Shown piece by piece: positions 11,306 through 22,793 of a stretch of DNA of 64,000 bases. This stretch comes from Stagonosporopsis chrysanthemi. Its lineage: Eukaryota; Ascomycota; Dothideomycetes; Pleosporales; Didymellaceae. Location: assembly GCA_022560025.1 (NCBI GenBank), contig JAFISE010000013.1, forward strand, positions 124,001-188,000, read 5' to 3'. The stretch's first letter is position 1, and every line of letters starts with the position of its first letter. The position numbers and the translations under genes were made by a program. The notes below the pieces were generated by a model that saw nothing but the letters and a program-made list of their open reading frames with translations, had not been told where the DNA came from and searched no databases.

Positions 11306-12756
11306 AGAGCTGGGTCGAGACAGGGCTGGTTGAAAGGCACATCAGAAACAAGCAACTACACGTGATTGACAGGCACAGCCCTACCTGATGGTACAGAGCG
11401 TTTCCGGAAACCGAATCAGCCCACTTTGCATATGTCACTCAATTGCCTCCGGGCGCTGCATACCGCTGTCAAAATGCACCTACCCTAGCATTGCCTTCTT
11501 CTCGTTACACCAGCCCGCCCTGAGCGACTGTTACAGTGCAGGGCGCGTGTCTCACGACATTGGCAATACATCTCAGACGCTACACAAGGCCGTTAGGCAA
11601 CGTGGGTTGGCGTCCTTTCAGTCTCCCAGCACTGAACGGGTCCTCACAGAATCGAGATGTTGACAGGTGGGACGCGTTAAGTTCTGACAGCGGGAGTGAC
11701 TACAGCAGTCCACGTCGATGCAACACAGTCTTCGAAATGCAACCCAAACACTGGCCGGACCGATCGCTCTAGTTTGGCCAACCGCTGTGTGCGAGTGTGA
11801 CGGTTCATGTCAAAGTCAATACCCGCCTCGGCAGCTCGCCTCGTCGGTTGTACCACCATTGACTATTTAGCGCACAATACTTTATCAACAATCCCTACCT
11901 GACTATTCGTCAACCCTCTTTGACGCATCATGCCCGTATGATCCCGCGATCCCCGTTTCCCATGACAGTGGTGACGGCGTATGTTGAGCTTCACCGATCG
12001 ATCCCTTGCCGCCGACATGCAGGAATGCGTTTGGACACGACTGCGTTTCCACGTACGATTTACACAGAAGCCTCACCGCCAGCTGATAGAGACACGACTC
12101 ATCGCACGGCTCTGAGCGAGCTGCTCAAGTTCGCCCCATCGCCTCCGTGCTGAGCTTGAAGTTCGCATTTGGATGTCGTGACCGGTGACCATCAACCTGA
12201 TTCGTGCAGGAACATGGCGGCCTGGAGTTGTCCAATTGAGCCGGTCCATGTTGCAAACTGCCGTCATCTGGTTGCCATGGAAGTCATACAATGTTATGTT
12301 GCGGTACTATAAGTATAGTGGACCATACTACACCTCATCTCTACGTTCTTTTTTCTGCATGGTCTTTGAAGCTGCAAAGGGTCGCACTAGGTAAATAGTG
12401 CTGATATCGCCACGCTACTCTCATTACGCGTTCCTTTCAGGGTCCAAATAGACAAAGACGCGTCTGACATCCCGTTTTATCCGAAACATGGAGAAGTCGA
12501 CGTATGTCTTCGCGTCTACAGCTCCTCCGACTCAACTCAGAAGCCTTGTAGGCCAGCGATGCATGATGAAGTTGCTATTCAAGCCCCCATCTCGTGAATT
12601 ACACATGAAATCCCACGTGACGTCAGAGCTTTGCTCTGCCCCGCCTGAAGTTGAAACCCTTAGCGCCCAACGAGACACTCACCGCACCTGAGAGCTTTCT
12701 CACACAAACACCTACAGTACCCATTTTATCATTTACAAGCTACAGCAGCATTCAAA
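11306..12756. other. Intergenic, 1.45 kb, between mdm12 and het-c
   Basis: Nothing coding that I can support. It should hold the mdm12 terminator and the het-c promoter, with some AT-rich patches near 12290-12330 (ggtactataagtatagtgg), about 450 bp before the het-c start. Confidence 0.4.
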
Positions 12757-15751
12757 ATGCCGTTGAAGCCCTCATTCAGCGATATCTGGCTACCATGCCT
12801 TCTCCTTCTCGTTTTCTGGGCCCGTCCCACCCATGCTTTTGGCGCTGGTAATATTGCTAGCTTGAGTGCCATTGAGGGGCAGAACTGGCGTCATGGAGAC
12901 ATCGAGGATACTCTACTTACGCTGCTCATTTCCAGCCGGACTGGTAAGAAGTTCAGCAAGATGGACGTCAAGCGTGTTTACTTCGGTAACTGGCTGCGTG
13001 ACTACTCGCAAGCTGTCGATGTGGGCACCGTCAAGATGGTGTCTGCTGAGGCCATCCGTATCTTGCTCTGGGTACTTGGCTTCTTGAGCTTCGGCTACGG
13101 AACCAAGGAGTTTGAGGTCACCAGGGACAGGCTAGGCTGCTACCGCCCTGAGGAACACATCGATGTTAGTTGACCGGTGCAATCAAAGACCAACAGCTGA
13201 CAGCTCACAGAACCCCAAAGACTATGCTGATAATCTCGATGCCCGTGACTACGATCGGCGCCTTCGGGGTCCTGTCGACGAGCGTCGTGAATTGAGCGTG
13301 GACGAGCGCACCGGTCTCAAGAACTACATTGCATCTGAGGATCTGGGTATCACTACATCAGCCGCTATGGTCCGAGACCTGTTGAGAAACTGCATTGACC
13401 TCGGTCGTCGCTCTGGCGGACGCGGTCCTGACTTCCACGAGGCTCTCCGTCTTCTTGGTACTGCGACTCACTGCCTCGAGGACTTCTCAGCACACTCCAA
13501 CTATACAGAGCTCGCTCTCATTGAGATGGGAGAGCGCGATATATTCCCTCACGTTGGACGCAACGCTCGCTTCCACGTCGAGGAAGCTGGCAAGGAAGTC
13601 TACCCGATCATAACTGGTACCTTTGGCGGTGTTGACTTCTTGCACTCCGTGTGCGGCGAGATCACCGACAAGGCGACACAGTCCGAGCTGCAGGAGCTCG
13701 AAGGTGCCATTACAAACGCCGATAGGACAAAGAACAAGAGCAAGATCAAGGATCTGCTGAGCCAACTTCCTGACGGCATCTTTGGTGGCAAGGACCAAAG
13801 TAGCAAGGCCGACGAGCTTGAGCAGAACGCAAACGCTGCTGCTATGGGAAACCTGCATGTCACACCTAAGGAGCCTGAGGCTTTTACTGAGCAAGTCGGC
13901 GAGATGGTCAAGCAGATCTACCCGATCATGGAGTTCCACGACGAGATTATGCAGGCCATCGCCGAGTTTGTCGAGAAGATTCCCGTGCTTCCTGATCTCA
14001 TTGAGCAAGTCCAAGATCAGGTGTCTATCTTTGTCTTCAGCCTGTTGGCTCCCTACGTCCTTCCTATCCTCAACCAGGTCAAGACCGAGCTTGAGGAAGG
14101 CTCAACTGAGGTCATTGCCAGTTCTCGCGAGAAGCAGCACATCGTCTTCAACGATGACGAGTCGACTGATCCAACGCACTCTATGCTGTCGAAGGATCAC
14201 TTCTCGAATTTGTTGAACGAGCCTGCAGGGAAGATTGCGTCTGCTGTTCTTTCTTGGGCAGTGCCACAGATTGTCGAGTGCTGGGACGGGCAAGGTGATC
14301 CCGAGGAGACCATTAGTCGTATTATCGACGGTGTCTTCCACCACCCTGCCTGCTTGCAGGGCAATGTTCGTGGCTCTGATCAGTGCCGCAACATCATGTA
14401 CGGCACCGTGAAGAGCTGGTGGGACAACCACTCTGAGCGGAGCAAGGACGACCTGCGCCAGAAGCTCAGCCGCCGCGGTGTGCAGAATGGTGAGAATCAC
14501 AAGCCAGGTGTCGAGGATAAGGGTCACGGCTGTGGCAAGCCTCTTGGTATGGCCAACGACTTTGGCAACGTCAAGGGAGGCAAGGGACCCAACCAGGTAC
14601 CGATTCAGCAAGCCACCGACCACGTTGCAAAGCTCGCAAGTGAAGCCGCTGGAGGCGGTGCCTTGGGTGGTCTCGTTGGTGGTCTCGTATCTGGCGTTGG
14701 TGGTTCCCTTCTCGGCGATGCTTTTGGAGGCAACGAGAAGAAGAGCAGCAGCAGACAGAGCTATGGCCAAGACGGTTCCTTTACCCAGTCTTACTCCGAG
14801 TCTGGCCGTCAGCCGAAGTCATCATACGGCGGCTCTGACCGTTACGGTCAAGCTCAATACCAGCAGACGCAATACCCTGGAGGAGGACGTCGCGAAGAAT
14901 ACCATCGCGAAGAGCGTGACGAGCAGGGCGGGTCCTACAGCTACCATCAGAAGGTTGAGGTCTCCAGCTACAGCAGTGGTGGCGGTTACGAGCACCGTGA
15001 GGAGCGACGTGTGCAGAGCAGCAACGACTGGCAGTCCGTGGAGCGCCGTGAGGGCTTCGACCGCCAAGGAGAGTACCACAACGAAGAGCAAGAGTAAGTC
15101 CAAGAATGCCGCTCTGCAACGCAAGATCTCTAATCCTTGAACAGGCGACGCGGTAAGTCACACAAATCCAAGAAAGACGACTCAGACGACGACGATGATT
15201 CTGGCGGCGAGAATTCGTACGAGAAACGTCAAAAGAAGGAGCGTAAGAAACGCGAGAAGGACGAGAAGAAGCGAAACAAGAAGAAACATGGTAGTGGTGG
15301 GGAAGACTCTGATGACGATGCTGACAAGCGTCGTTCAGGTTCTGGCGAGCACAGGCGCAAGAAGAGCAAGAGCCCGTCTCCCAAGCGCCACTCTGGAGGC
15401 TACGGCCAGTCCCATGATGCCGGTGGCTATGGACAGGAGCGCAGGTATGGAGGGGAGAGCCGCCAGCAAGAAAGCTACGGTCGCCAAGAGTCCTCAGGCT
15501 ACGGAGGCGACTCGTATGGTGGAGGACGTCGCCACGGCGGTGAAGAGTCCTTTGGCGATGACAGAATGCCTGGTGGTTTCGGTGGTGATGACGAGCCTCG
15601 CCAGCGTGGCTTCGGTGGAGAGCAGCATGGCCGCCGTCGTGACGATGAGGATGAGTATGGTGGCCACAGGCAAGAGGGTGGCGGCTATGGTGGTGGTTAC
15701 AACCAGGGCTCCGGTGGATACGGAGAGGAGAGCTACGGTCGTAGGTACTAG
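12757..15751 (+). CDS. het-c: Het-C family protein (vegetative incompatibility protein HET-C homologue)
   Basis: Three exons, 12757-13164, 13211-15093 and 15145-15751 (introns of 46 and 51 bp), give 965 residues. A hydrophobic signal peptide covers residues 1-27 (cleavage expected near PTHA/FGAG). The Het-C domain follows, with landmarks WRHGDIEDTLL, YFGNWLRDYSQAVD and LRLLGTATHCLEDFSAHSNY. Past about residue 500 comes an Ala/Gly hydrophobic segment (GGGALGGLVGGLVSGVGG). The tail is long and low-complexity: Ser/Tyr/Gly/Arg-rich, then a basic Lys/Arg/Asp block, then Gly/Tyr repeats ending SYGRRY. This matches Neurospora HET-C, a glycine-rich plasma-membrane-associated protein; allelic differences there trigger heterokaryon rejection. 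It is distinct from Podospora HET-C, a lipid-transfer protein. The product may work here without acting in incompatibility. Confidence 0.92.
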
Positions 15752-16153
15752 AGTGTGATAGTGTCGATGCCGCGTGCAGTGCATTGCATTCGAACGCTAT
15801 GAGGAACCTTGATAGCGTATGCATGTCCACTTAGTGTGGCAAGGTCTATCTGCAATGTTCGTGTCTCCACATCTATCACAAGTCTACTTGAACAGCATGG
15901 TCGACCTGATTGATGCTGGTAAAGTCTTTCTCTTGTGACACATTTGACGCTAACTGCAAGCGCCTGCGAGTTGATGGTATTAATTGTGCTTTTAGGTTCC
16001 TTGTGAAGCCTGCTCTTCTTCCATGGCCTTTCGGCAAACTCTCAGTTCTTGATGCCTCTCCACCACCACGAGTACGCATCTCTCTATCCGAATCAATTAC
16101 CATTATGTATAATCCGCGCCAACCAAAAGACGGAGACGTAATTGCAAGAACCT
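15752..16153. other. Convergent 3' region, 402 bp
   Basis: Between the stops of het-c (plus) and the phosphotransferase (minus). It should hold both poly(A) regions. No coding signal seen. Confidence 0.4.
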
Positions 16154-17332
16154 TCATTGACAATCCTGAGCTACCATCTCATACAACCTCACATTCTCCT
16201 CGAGCGAGAATACCCACGGCTGCCCCATCTCCAGCCCACCATCCCCCGTCCTTTCCCACCCCGTCAACACATCCTCGCTCAAATCCAGCCCCTCCTTCTC
16301 CAACCACCGTCTCCTAAACTCCGCCATCACGCTCGTTTTCTGCTGCATGCACTTCGACTTGGTGATGATCCTCACCGCGCGAATTAGCTTCTCAGACGCG
16401 CCGCCTGCCGGAATCATCGACCGCGTTTTCGCCTTGAACAGCATGTACCAGTCCAGGAAGAGGTTTTCGTTGCCCAGCGAGAGGTCTTTGTGTGCTGTTT
16501 CGAAAGCGAAGGGGTATAATCCGGCCTTATGGCAGTCGAATATGCCGACGAGCTCGTAGGAAGTGGATCCGTCGGGGCTGGTGGTGGCTTGCACGGAGAT
16601 GTTGCGCGGCTCGATGTCGTTGTGCGAGAGGGCGATATTGTCGTTGAGTGTGGCCAGGTCGGCGTGGGTGAGGAGGACTTGGCCTAGTTCGGGGAGCGTG
16701 GAGTGGATCAGTACGCCGTCGGAGGTTTCGACCATGTCGGAGGTGGGTGAGCGTCGTAGCTGGTTGCGGTCGACAAGGTGGGTGAGAAACTCGCGGAGGT
16801 CTTTGGAGTAGCCATGTCTTGGTCCGCCGATACACACGCCGCCGTCTTCGTGGATGAAGGGCGTGCTGGCGAGGAGGTCTTTGAGTATGGGATCTGTTCG
16901 CTTTAATTCGTGGACTTGCTTGACTGCCATGACAACAGCGTCGATCAAGTGTTCTTTCTGTTGTGGCTTCAGAGATGGCCAAACAGACTCCAGAGTTACA
17001 GTTCCGGTAAGGAACTTTGTGACGGTGTACTCCACATCTCGTCCATCCGCAGTCATCGCCTTGTCGCACTTGTATGTCTCCGGTACTAGTCCAGGAAATT
17101 GATGATTCGCGGCTTTGCCAATGGCGGTCACAACCTCCAGAACGGGGACATCGTCAAACACCTCCATGTGCACTATCAGATCCATAGGCCAGTCTTCACA
17201 TGGTTGTGTTTCGAATTGTGCTCTGAATGTGCATGTGTCGAACGTTTTGGTGAGGACGGATACCGAAACTGGTTTGGCATGGGGGAAGATAGCTGAGAGA
17301 ATGACATTGTCCGGTGAGAGTTCCTGACCCAT
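16154..17332 (-). CDS. Aminoglycoside-phosphotransferase/choline-kinase-like protein
   Basis: A 392-residue single-exon protein with the kinase-like fold of the APH family, common in fungal genomes as small-molecule or protein kinases of unknown substrate. The catalytic loop is SHNDIEPRN (His237, Asp239, Asn244), fitting the HxDxxxxN pattern. The metal-binding Asp follows in VGIFDCHKAG (Asp266), in place of the usual IDWE/IDFE. An adenine-pocket hinge-like stretch is YTVTKFLTGTVTL. The N-terminal lobe is weakly recognisable. The C-terminal part (LDWYMLFKAKTR) fits fungal members. No signal peptide. True drug resistance is unlikely; substrate unknown. It converges with het-c, and the relic transcription factor lies upstream on the same strand. 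Confidence 0.75.
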   Translation of the reverse strand: MGQELSPDNVILSAIFPHAKPVSVSVLTKTFDTCTFRAQFETQPCEDWPMDLIVHMEVFDDVPVLEVVTAIGKAANHQFPGLVPETYKCDKAMTADGRDVEYTVTKFLTGTVTLESVWPSLKPQQKEHLIDAVVMAVKQVHELKRTDPILKDLLASTPFIHEDGGVCIGGPRHGYSKDLREFLTHLVDRNQLRRSPTSDMVETSDGVLIHSTLPELGQVLLTHADLATLNDNIALSHNDIEPRNISVQATTSPDGSTSYELVGIFDCHKAGLYPFAFETAHKDLSLGNENLFLDWYMLFKAKTRSMIPAGGASEKLIRAVRIITKSKCMQQKTSVMAEFRRRWLEKEGLDLSEDVLTGWERTGDGGLEMGQPWVFSLEENVRLYEMVAQDCQ

Positions 17333-17715
17333 TGTTCGTTTGTTCCAAGGTTGAGAGATGGCTAAAACTTGCGAGTTGCCATGTTGTTGCGGTTCTGAAC
17401 AAGGCTGATGTGTAAAAGGACTACGAGCTGAAAGTCAGACCACTTTCGTGAGCGCATTGACGCTAATGGAGTCCAGACTCGCTCCTGATTGGATGAACAT
17501 CGCCTTCACGAAGCACAATCGGCCGTGCATCGATCGACAAGATCTGGAGTTGCGGCATGGAGGTCTATCAATATCCCCAGAGCCCCTTACCGAACACTTG
17601 TCCATTGACGGTGTCTCCTCGTGTCAAGCCAAACTCTAATTTCCTCGGGGCTCTCACTGCCGGCATCCGCCGGAAAGCAACAAGTTGCAGAATGTTGTGA
17701 TTACTTTTAGACCTG
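17333..17715. other. Intergenic, 383 bp
   Basis: Promoter side of the phosphotransferase and 3' side of the Zn2Cys6-type gene. No gene or clear promoter motif recognised. Confidence 0.35.
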
Positions 17716-19273
17716 CTAGTCCATCGACGCGCTTAGACATAGGAACCTTGTTGCGTCGTTCAAACAGGCAAGCATTGCCAGGCAAACCCATGCTAATCTT
17801 GCTCGAATTCGCAATTCCTCCGCGAACACATCCAACCACGCAGCCGTCTTGTTTCGAATCCCGCATCGATAGCGTTCTCTTGGCAGTACGAGTCGCGGTA
17901 CACTTGGCATTATCATTGGTCGTATCTTCATGCTGCAAGACGTTTTTTCGAGACTGAAGTGCAAGCCAGAGACGTCGCGCAGCTTGACACCGTTGATGAG
18001 GAAATTCACGTTGGAAGCGCATATGTGATGAGACTCTAGCTGTATCGTGCATTCCTTTCGTTTCGCGTCTGCTAGAGATAACAGGCATGCCTGATGTCCT
18101 GGTGTTTCCAGCGTCACCATCTGCGTGTGTCGCTCTACGCCTCCAAGGTCGATCTCGTAGCATACATGGATAGCTTTCCGCAACTCGCGAACCGCAATCG
18201 CAGGGCACTTTCTTGCCCACTCTATTGACGTGCTGAATGCGGAACTGGTGGCACAAAGCGACGTCGCGAGATATTCAATGAGCCGTACGCCAAACCCTCT
18301 CCCCCACCACCGACCATGTGCGTGAAGGAGTAGGACACCGTAGTGAAGAAATAGCAGTTGCGCTACCGGGTCGCCGTTCCTGAGACATTCAAGCAGTTCC
18401 ATACCCACTGACGTCGGCCAGGTAAAGATATCACGGAGTATCTGCGATTCTTCAACACGCCTAGAAATGTGCATCAGACGGGCAATGCTCGACCAGTATG
18501 ATTGCCAACGGGCTGGATTATCACCCTTTGCGGCTTCCTCTGTTTTCTGCTTTAGCTCATCTATAGCATTTGTGACGTCTGGCCACAACTGACGCTTTTC
18601 ATCGTCAGTGGGCGTTGAGATCCATAACGCTTGAAAAGGGCCATCCTTTAGATGATTACCAGACACATGGTTGACGAAGCCTATAACTCGTAGCAGCCTG
18701 AAGAACGAAGCTAAGTCATCGATCGGAGCCACCTTCTCTGTGTCTTCGTGCGTTATTGTGAAAGCAGGAGCCAATATCATTGTTACAATCGCGTGTGCAA
18801 ATATAGCCTGGCTGTTACTCTCTGTGACGCTTTGCAAAGCCTTGGGGAGTTGCTCCGATACGACTTTGGTCCATATGTCGATGTCTGAAGCGATTGGTAT
18901 TGCTTTGGCTGTGGCGTTCACGCATTGGAATAACAATTGCAATTCCTCCATATGAGAATTTGACTTCGGTCTAGGCTGCCTGAATCGTGCGGATTCTGCA
19001 ATTCATGGCTTGGGCGATTAGACTTCGTACCGTTACTAACGTGTGTGCTTCGGACTGGAAGACCTGCTTCTGCTAAGCTATATGTACATCTGCCGTCGCG
19101 ATCAATGTAATTTTGACATGAAGGTCACTCCTCTCCGCACTAAGTAGACCGCGTCAGCCCACGGAAAGGGGGGGGGGGCGGGTTTGCAATAGCGTGCCTT
19201 GATACGTCTTTTCTTACACGGTAGACAGCCAGATCGACTTTTCGAATGTCTTGCGTTGTCGCGTAGACACCAT
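17716..19273 (-). pseudogene. Zn2Cys6-type transcription factor with degenerate DNA-binding end
   Basis: The open frame 18951-17716 (411 residues from ATG) matches the regulatory half of Upc2/Ecm22-like C6 factors: MEELQLLFQCVN, then a charged helical middle, then DPVAQLLFLHYGVLLLHAHG followed by RWWGRGFGVRLIEYL. Normal members carry a zinc cluster at the N-terminus. Upstream on the minus strand, at 19246-19198, one frame reads HSKSRSGCLPCKKRRIK, an excellent first half of a Zn2Cys6 motif. It then runs into ARYCKPAP (third Cys replaced by Ala), a C11 run and a stop. The nearest plausible ATG (19273, MVSTRQRK) is in another frame, offset by one base. Stops in all frames separate cluster and body. 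Residues after about 230 do not match the family. So either a pseudogene or a truncated gene; a distant intact first exon cannot be ruled out. Confidence 0.6.
19168..19178. repeat. Homopolymer run of 11 G
   Basis: Eleven consecutive G on the plus strand (C on the coding strand of the relic factor), just downstream of the broken zinc-cluster motif. Such runs are prone to replication slippage and to sequencing error, so it is both a possible cause of the frame damage and a possible artefact. Confidence 0.9.
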
Positions 19274-19392
19274 GATGGCTTCGTGCGATACTGTAATGGT
19301 TAAAAGGAGACACAACACACGAAGATAGGACTGGCTAGCGGTACAAGCGTTGCATGGTTCAAGACAGCCTTGATGTTTCCCTACAGAGGATA

Positions 19393-21075
19393 TCAATACT
19401 CTGGGAACTCATGGTCGACTTTTTCTTTCCACGCTCGTAATCCGCCCCGTATATCACCAATGAACCTCCTCCCGCCAAAGTCCAGTCCCAGCTCTTTCAT
19501 CCTCTTCACTGCCATTTGGGAGTCATTTCCTAGCCGGCAAACCACAAAAATGGGTTTCTCAGGTTGATGCCGGAGTTCTTGTACCCAGAGCGGCTCTTCT
19601 AGATTCATTGAGTCGTAGTGACCATTGCTGTTGTTAGTACGTGTTACAGAAATCTCTGAGAATGGTATATTTCGACTGCCGTCGATGCTGCAGAGCTCAA
19701 ATTGGACTCTTTCCCTAGTATCGACAAGGATGTGATTATCTTTACTCGACACGGTGCCTGTGAATGGATTGACTCCAGAGCGGAGTTTCGCGTAGCTCTC
19801 GGCAGACATACGCTCTTGCGGAGTGAGTGTATTGATAGGGTTTATGCTTCCACAGAATTGCACATAATCCAAGCTTCCCGAGTTGAGGGCCTCCGGCATT
19901 ATTGTCGACTGCGCTGAACATGCTGCACATTTCGACTTGCGCGTACGCAGGCGTATCGATCGGAACATCGTATTAGAGTAGGCTGAGAATAACAGCAGGC
20001 TAGGCGGCTCAGTCGCTACTGTTGTCGTATTCTGGGTCAAGACTTTGATTGCCTCCAAAGCTTGGAGTACACCCATGATCCCTACAACTGGGCCTAGAAT
20101 ACCTCCATCACCGCAGGATACGACTGACTCGGGCGGAGGTGGCTTCGGAAATATGCATCGATAGCAGGGCCCACCTTTTACGTCACCTGGTGGTAAAGGT
20201 GGATTATTGAGCACCATGAGTTGACCGTCAATTCTCAAGGCCGATGCTGAGACAAGCGTCTTGCCGAGCAGGACAGATGTGTCTGAGATAAGGTAACGTG
20301 ATGCTGGGTTATCTGTGCAGTCAAGGATTAGGTCGTAATCCTTGAATATTGCAAGGGAAACCTCTGGAGCAAGACGGGATGCATGTGGTATAAGTTTGAC
20401 GTTTGGATTGAGTCTGACATCATGTCAGTATTTCGCTAGAATGTTGGAGAGACCCAGGAGAATACTAACGAGCTCAGAGCGACCATAGCACTGTCAACTT
20501 TAGTCATTCCTACCTTTCCGGTAGAGTGAAGTATCTGGCGATGCAGGTTAGACTCCTCGACCACGTCTCCGTCTATCAATCCAAGGGTGCCAACGCCTGC
20601 TCCCGCAAGGTAGGCAGCAGCTGGACAACCTAGACCGCCCATACCCACGATCAGCACCTTAGATTGTTTCAGCCTGAGCTGCCCTACGGTTCAGCACATC
20701 AGCTTCGGGAATCTGCGTTAGATCTCCGGAGCACATAAGCTCACCTTGCAACCCAATTTCCGGCATTATCAATTGCCTGCCATATCTCTTGTACTCATTT
20801 GGCTCGAGCGGCCATCTGCTTGCTTGATGTGTGCCACTCTCAGTTGCTAGAGGCTTCTGGTCTAAGATCGCAAACACCTCTGATCGAAAGTCGTCTGGGA
20901 TACCGAAGTTCATGTCATGGTCCAAAGGGTCATGGAAGTGTTTCCGTGTCAGTTGCAGTACCTTCTCCTGTTGCCGATGGTTGTGTTCTGCTTCAGCGAG
21001 TTGCTGTCGCAGATCCTGTAGCGCAGCCTCATGAGAAGCTATTTTTTGCCGTAACGAGTCTGTTATCTGGGTCAT
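19393..21075 (-). CDS. uba4: Uba4/MOCS3: E1-like adenylyltransferase and sulfurtransferase
   Basis: Activates the ubiquitin-like sulfur carrier Urm1 for tRNA wobble-uridine thiolation, and the small molybdopterin synthase subunit; the Aspergillus equivalent is CnxF. Exons 21075-20745, 20683-20470 and 20413-19393 (introns of 61 and 56 bp) give 521 residues. An N-terminal coiled coil (about 5-45) precedes the E1 core. The ATP-binding site is VLIVGMGGLGCPAAAYL (from about residue 120), with RYGRQLIMPEIGLQG just before. Zinc ligands are the two CxxC pairs CYRC and CAAC. The active-site Cys of the adenylation domain sits in VVSCGDGGILGPVVG. The C-terminal rhodanese domain has its persulfide Cys in FVVCRLGNDSQ. 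Cytosolic. All key residues are intact. Confidence 0.93.
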
Positions 21076-22793
21076 CGTGTGTGTGTTTGTTGATGTTTTC
21101 GGCTACGAGTTGGCCATTTCGTGGGTGAGGGGGTGGGTGGAGCCAATCGATAACGGTCGGCCAATAGACTGACTCGCGTAATGCCGCCCTCCAGAGTTCA
21201 GATCTGACATGGGTGCATAGCAACCGGAGCGATTGCAGCATGCAAGACATAACTTTGACTGTACGTGAAAACCGATCGCGAGACGCAGACCCTTCGTGCT
21301 TATGGACAGCGAATGCGACGCGTTTACAGCAGTCGTGGGCAGCGAAGACGCTTCTAGGTCTTGACCCATATAGTTACCATCGTGCGTCTTTACCAGCTTA
21401 GCTTGGACTTTGCGTGTTACATCGCAGCTCATATCGCACTGCCGTTACGCCTCACTCGAGGCTGCTGTTGTTAAGTAAACCTCACGTCCCTATTCTCTAT
21501 CTGGAAGGATGTTGTGTACGACCAGTACTTCAAAACAGGCATAGACACACCAGATTCCTGACCGCATGGCATGGTACACGACACACATGCAAGTCATCAT
21601 ACTGCGCGTGACAGTCCGCCGTCAGTTAAGGGCACTAGACTGGGTCAACTCTTGATTGCCAGGGTAATAAGCACTTGAGCGGAACAACTCATCTCAATGT
21701 TGTAGTTGTAATCATGGCTGAAACGAGCCGATAGACGGGTACTAAGATCTGACCAAGCTACCTAATAGATCAATCTAGAAGAGTTTTAGCTACCGTTGGA
21801 AGAATAATGGCGACACATGGCAATCGGGATACCGGCGTGTCACACCCAGGCGCTTGGGCTGGGATTGCCTCGTGAGAGCTACCAGTCGGATATTATGTGC
21901 GACAAACATCGAGACCAACGACCTTACCCAATTACGCTCTTACGCTATTTTACGGTCGTTTTGTTTGATTGCATTTGGTGGCATCTGTCCTGGTGATTCA
22001 GCCACAATGGTGCGTGTGGGACATTATGGCTCCCCACACAATGTCCGAAGGGAGCAATTTTTTCGCTTTGATAATCATGCTGGACGGCGCGCTTTGCGCC
22101 CAGAATGTAGTCCAGCTGATCTTGTGAACTTCGAAACAAGCGGATAAGAAATTGATCTCTGTTGGCATGGAATAAGCAGGTGTGCAGCTAGATGTACCTG
22201 TCATACGTGAGCATCCAGATGGCTGGGATCATCCCAGGCTTGCCTTACGGGAGATTGACAGAGTGTGGGCCTGAAGACACCCACAGATTCGATACGAAAG
22301 CCGCTACTTCTGGCTCGGGTTTGTTAGCACGATGCTTTACACGCGTCAGCCTGCAGTGGAATTCATCATCCACGCCTTGGCTTCGATTCGATAGCCAGAT
22401 TTAGCGGAGGGCCCCGCTTAGTGCTTGCTTTTATCACTTTCCCAGCCTGTGTGTGGCTCATATGCAGCAATGCAGTGCTGGCTTGAGCCGAAATAAAGCT
22501 CCACACATCAGGACAGGCATCGCGTAGGAGTGTGTTCCGATGGCGCAGGTGTGCCAAGCGCAGTGGAGACCACATGCTCAAGTGGGTCTAGACACTTCCG
22601 CCCGTTCGAAGTGCCGTCCTCATATCTGTTGGTCTTATGTGGCTAGAGAGCTCAGGGCGAGACAGGATGATACATGTTGCAGTCAGATGCCAGGCGTACA
22701 AAACTCAAGATACCCCGCGCCCTTGCTGCAACCAAACAACATAACCCTTCCTCAAACTTACAACCCCTGCACACATTGACTGTGCTACTCGCA
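21076..22793. other. Divergent intergenic region, 1.7 kb
   Basis: Between uba4 (minus) and the HET gene (plus). No supported gene. It presumably carries two promoters, but I see no convincing TATA box. The frames present are short and domain-free. Confidence 0.4.

Noticed and set aside
14102..15830. Long minus-strand frames (222 and 349 codons)
   Set aside because: Antisense shadows of the biased het-c coding sequence; His/Arg/Ser-rich with no domain.
16154..17332. Antibiotic-resistance gene
   Set aside because: Although the fold is of the aminoglycoside phosphotransferase type, fungal members of this family are not known as resistance genes, and the DCHK block replaces the usual IDWE/IDFE type.
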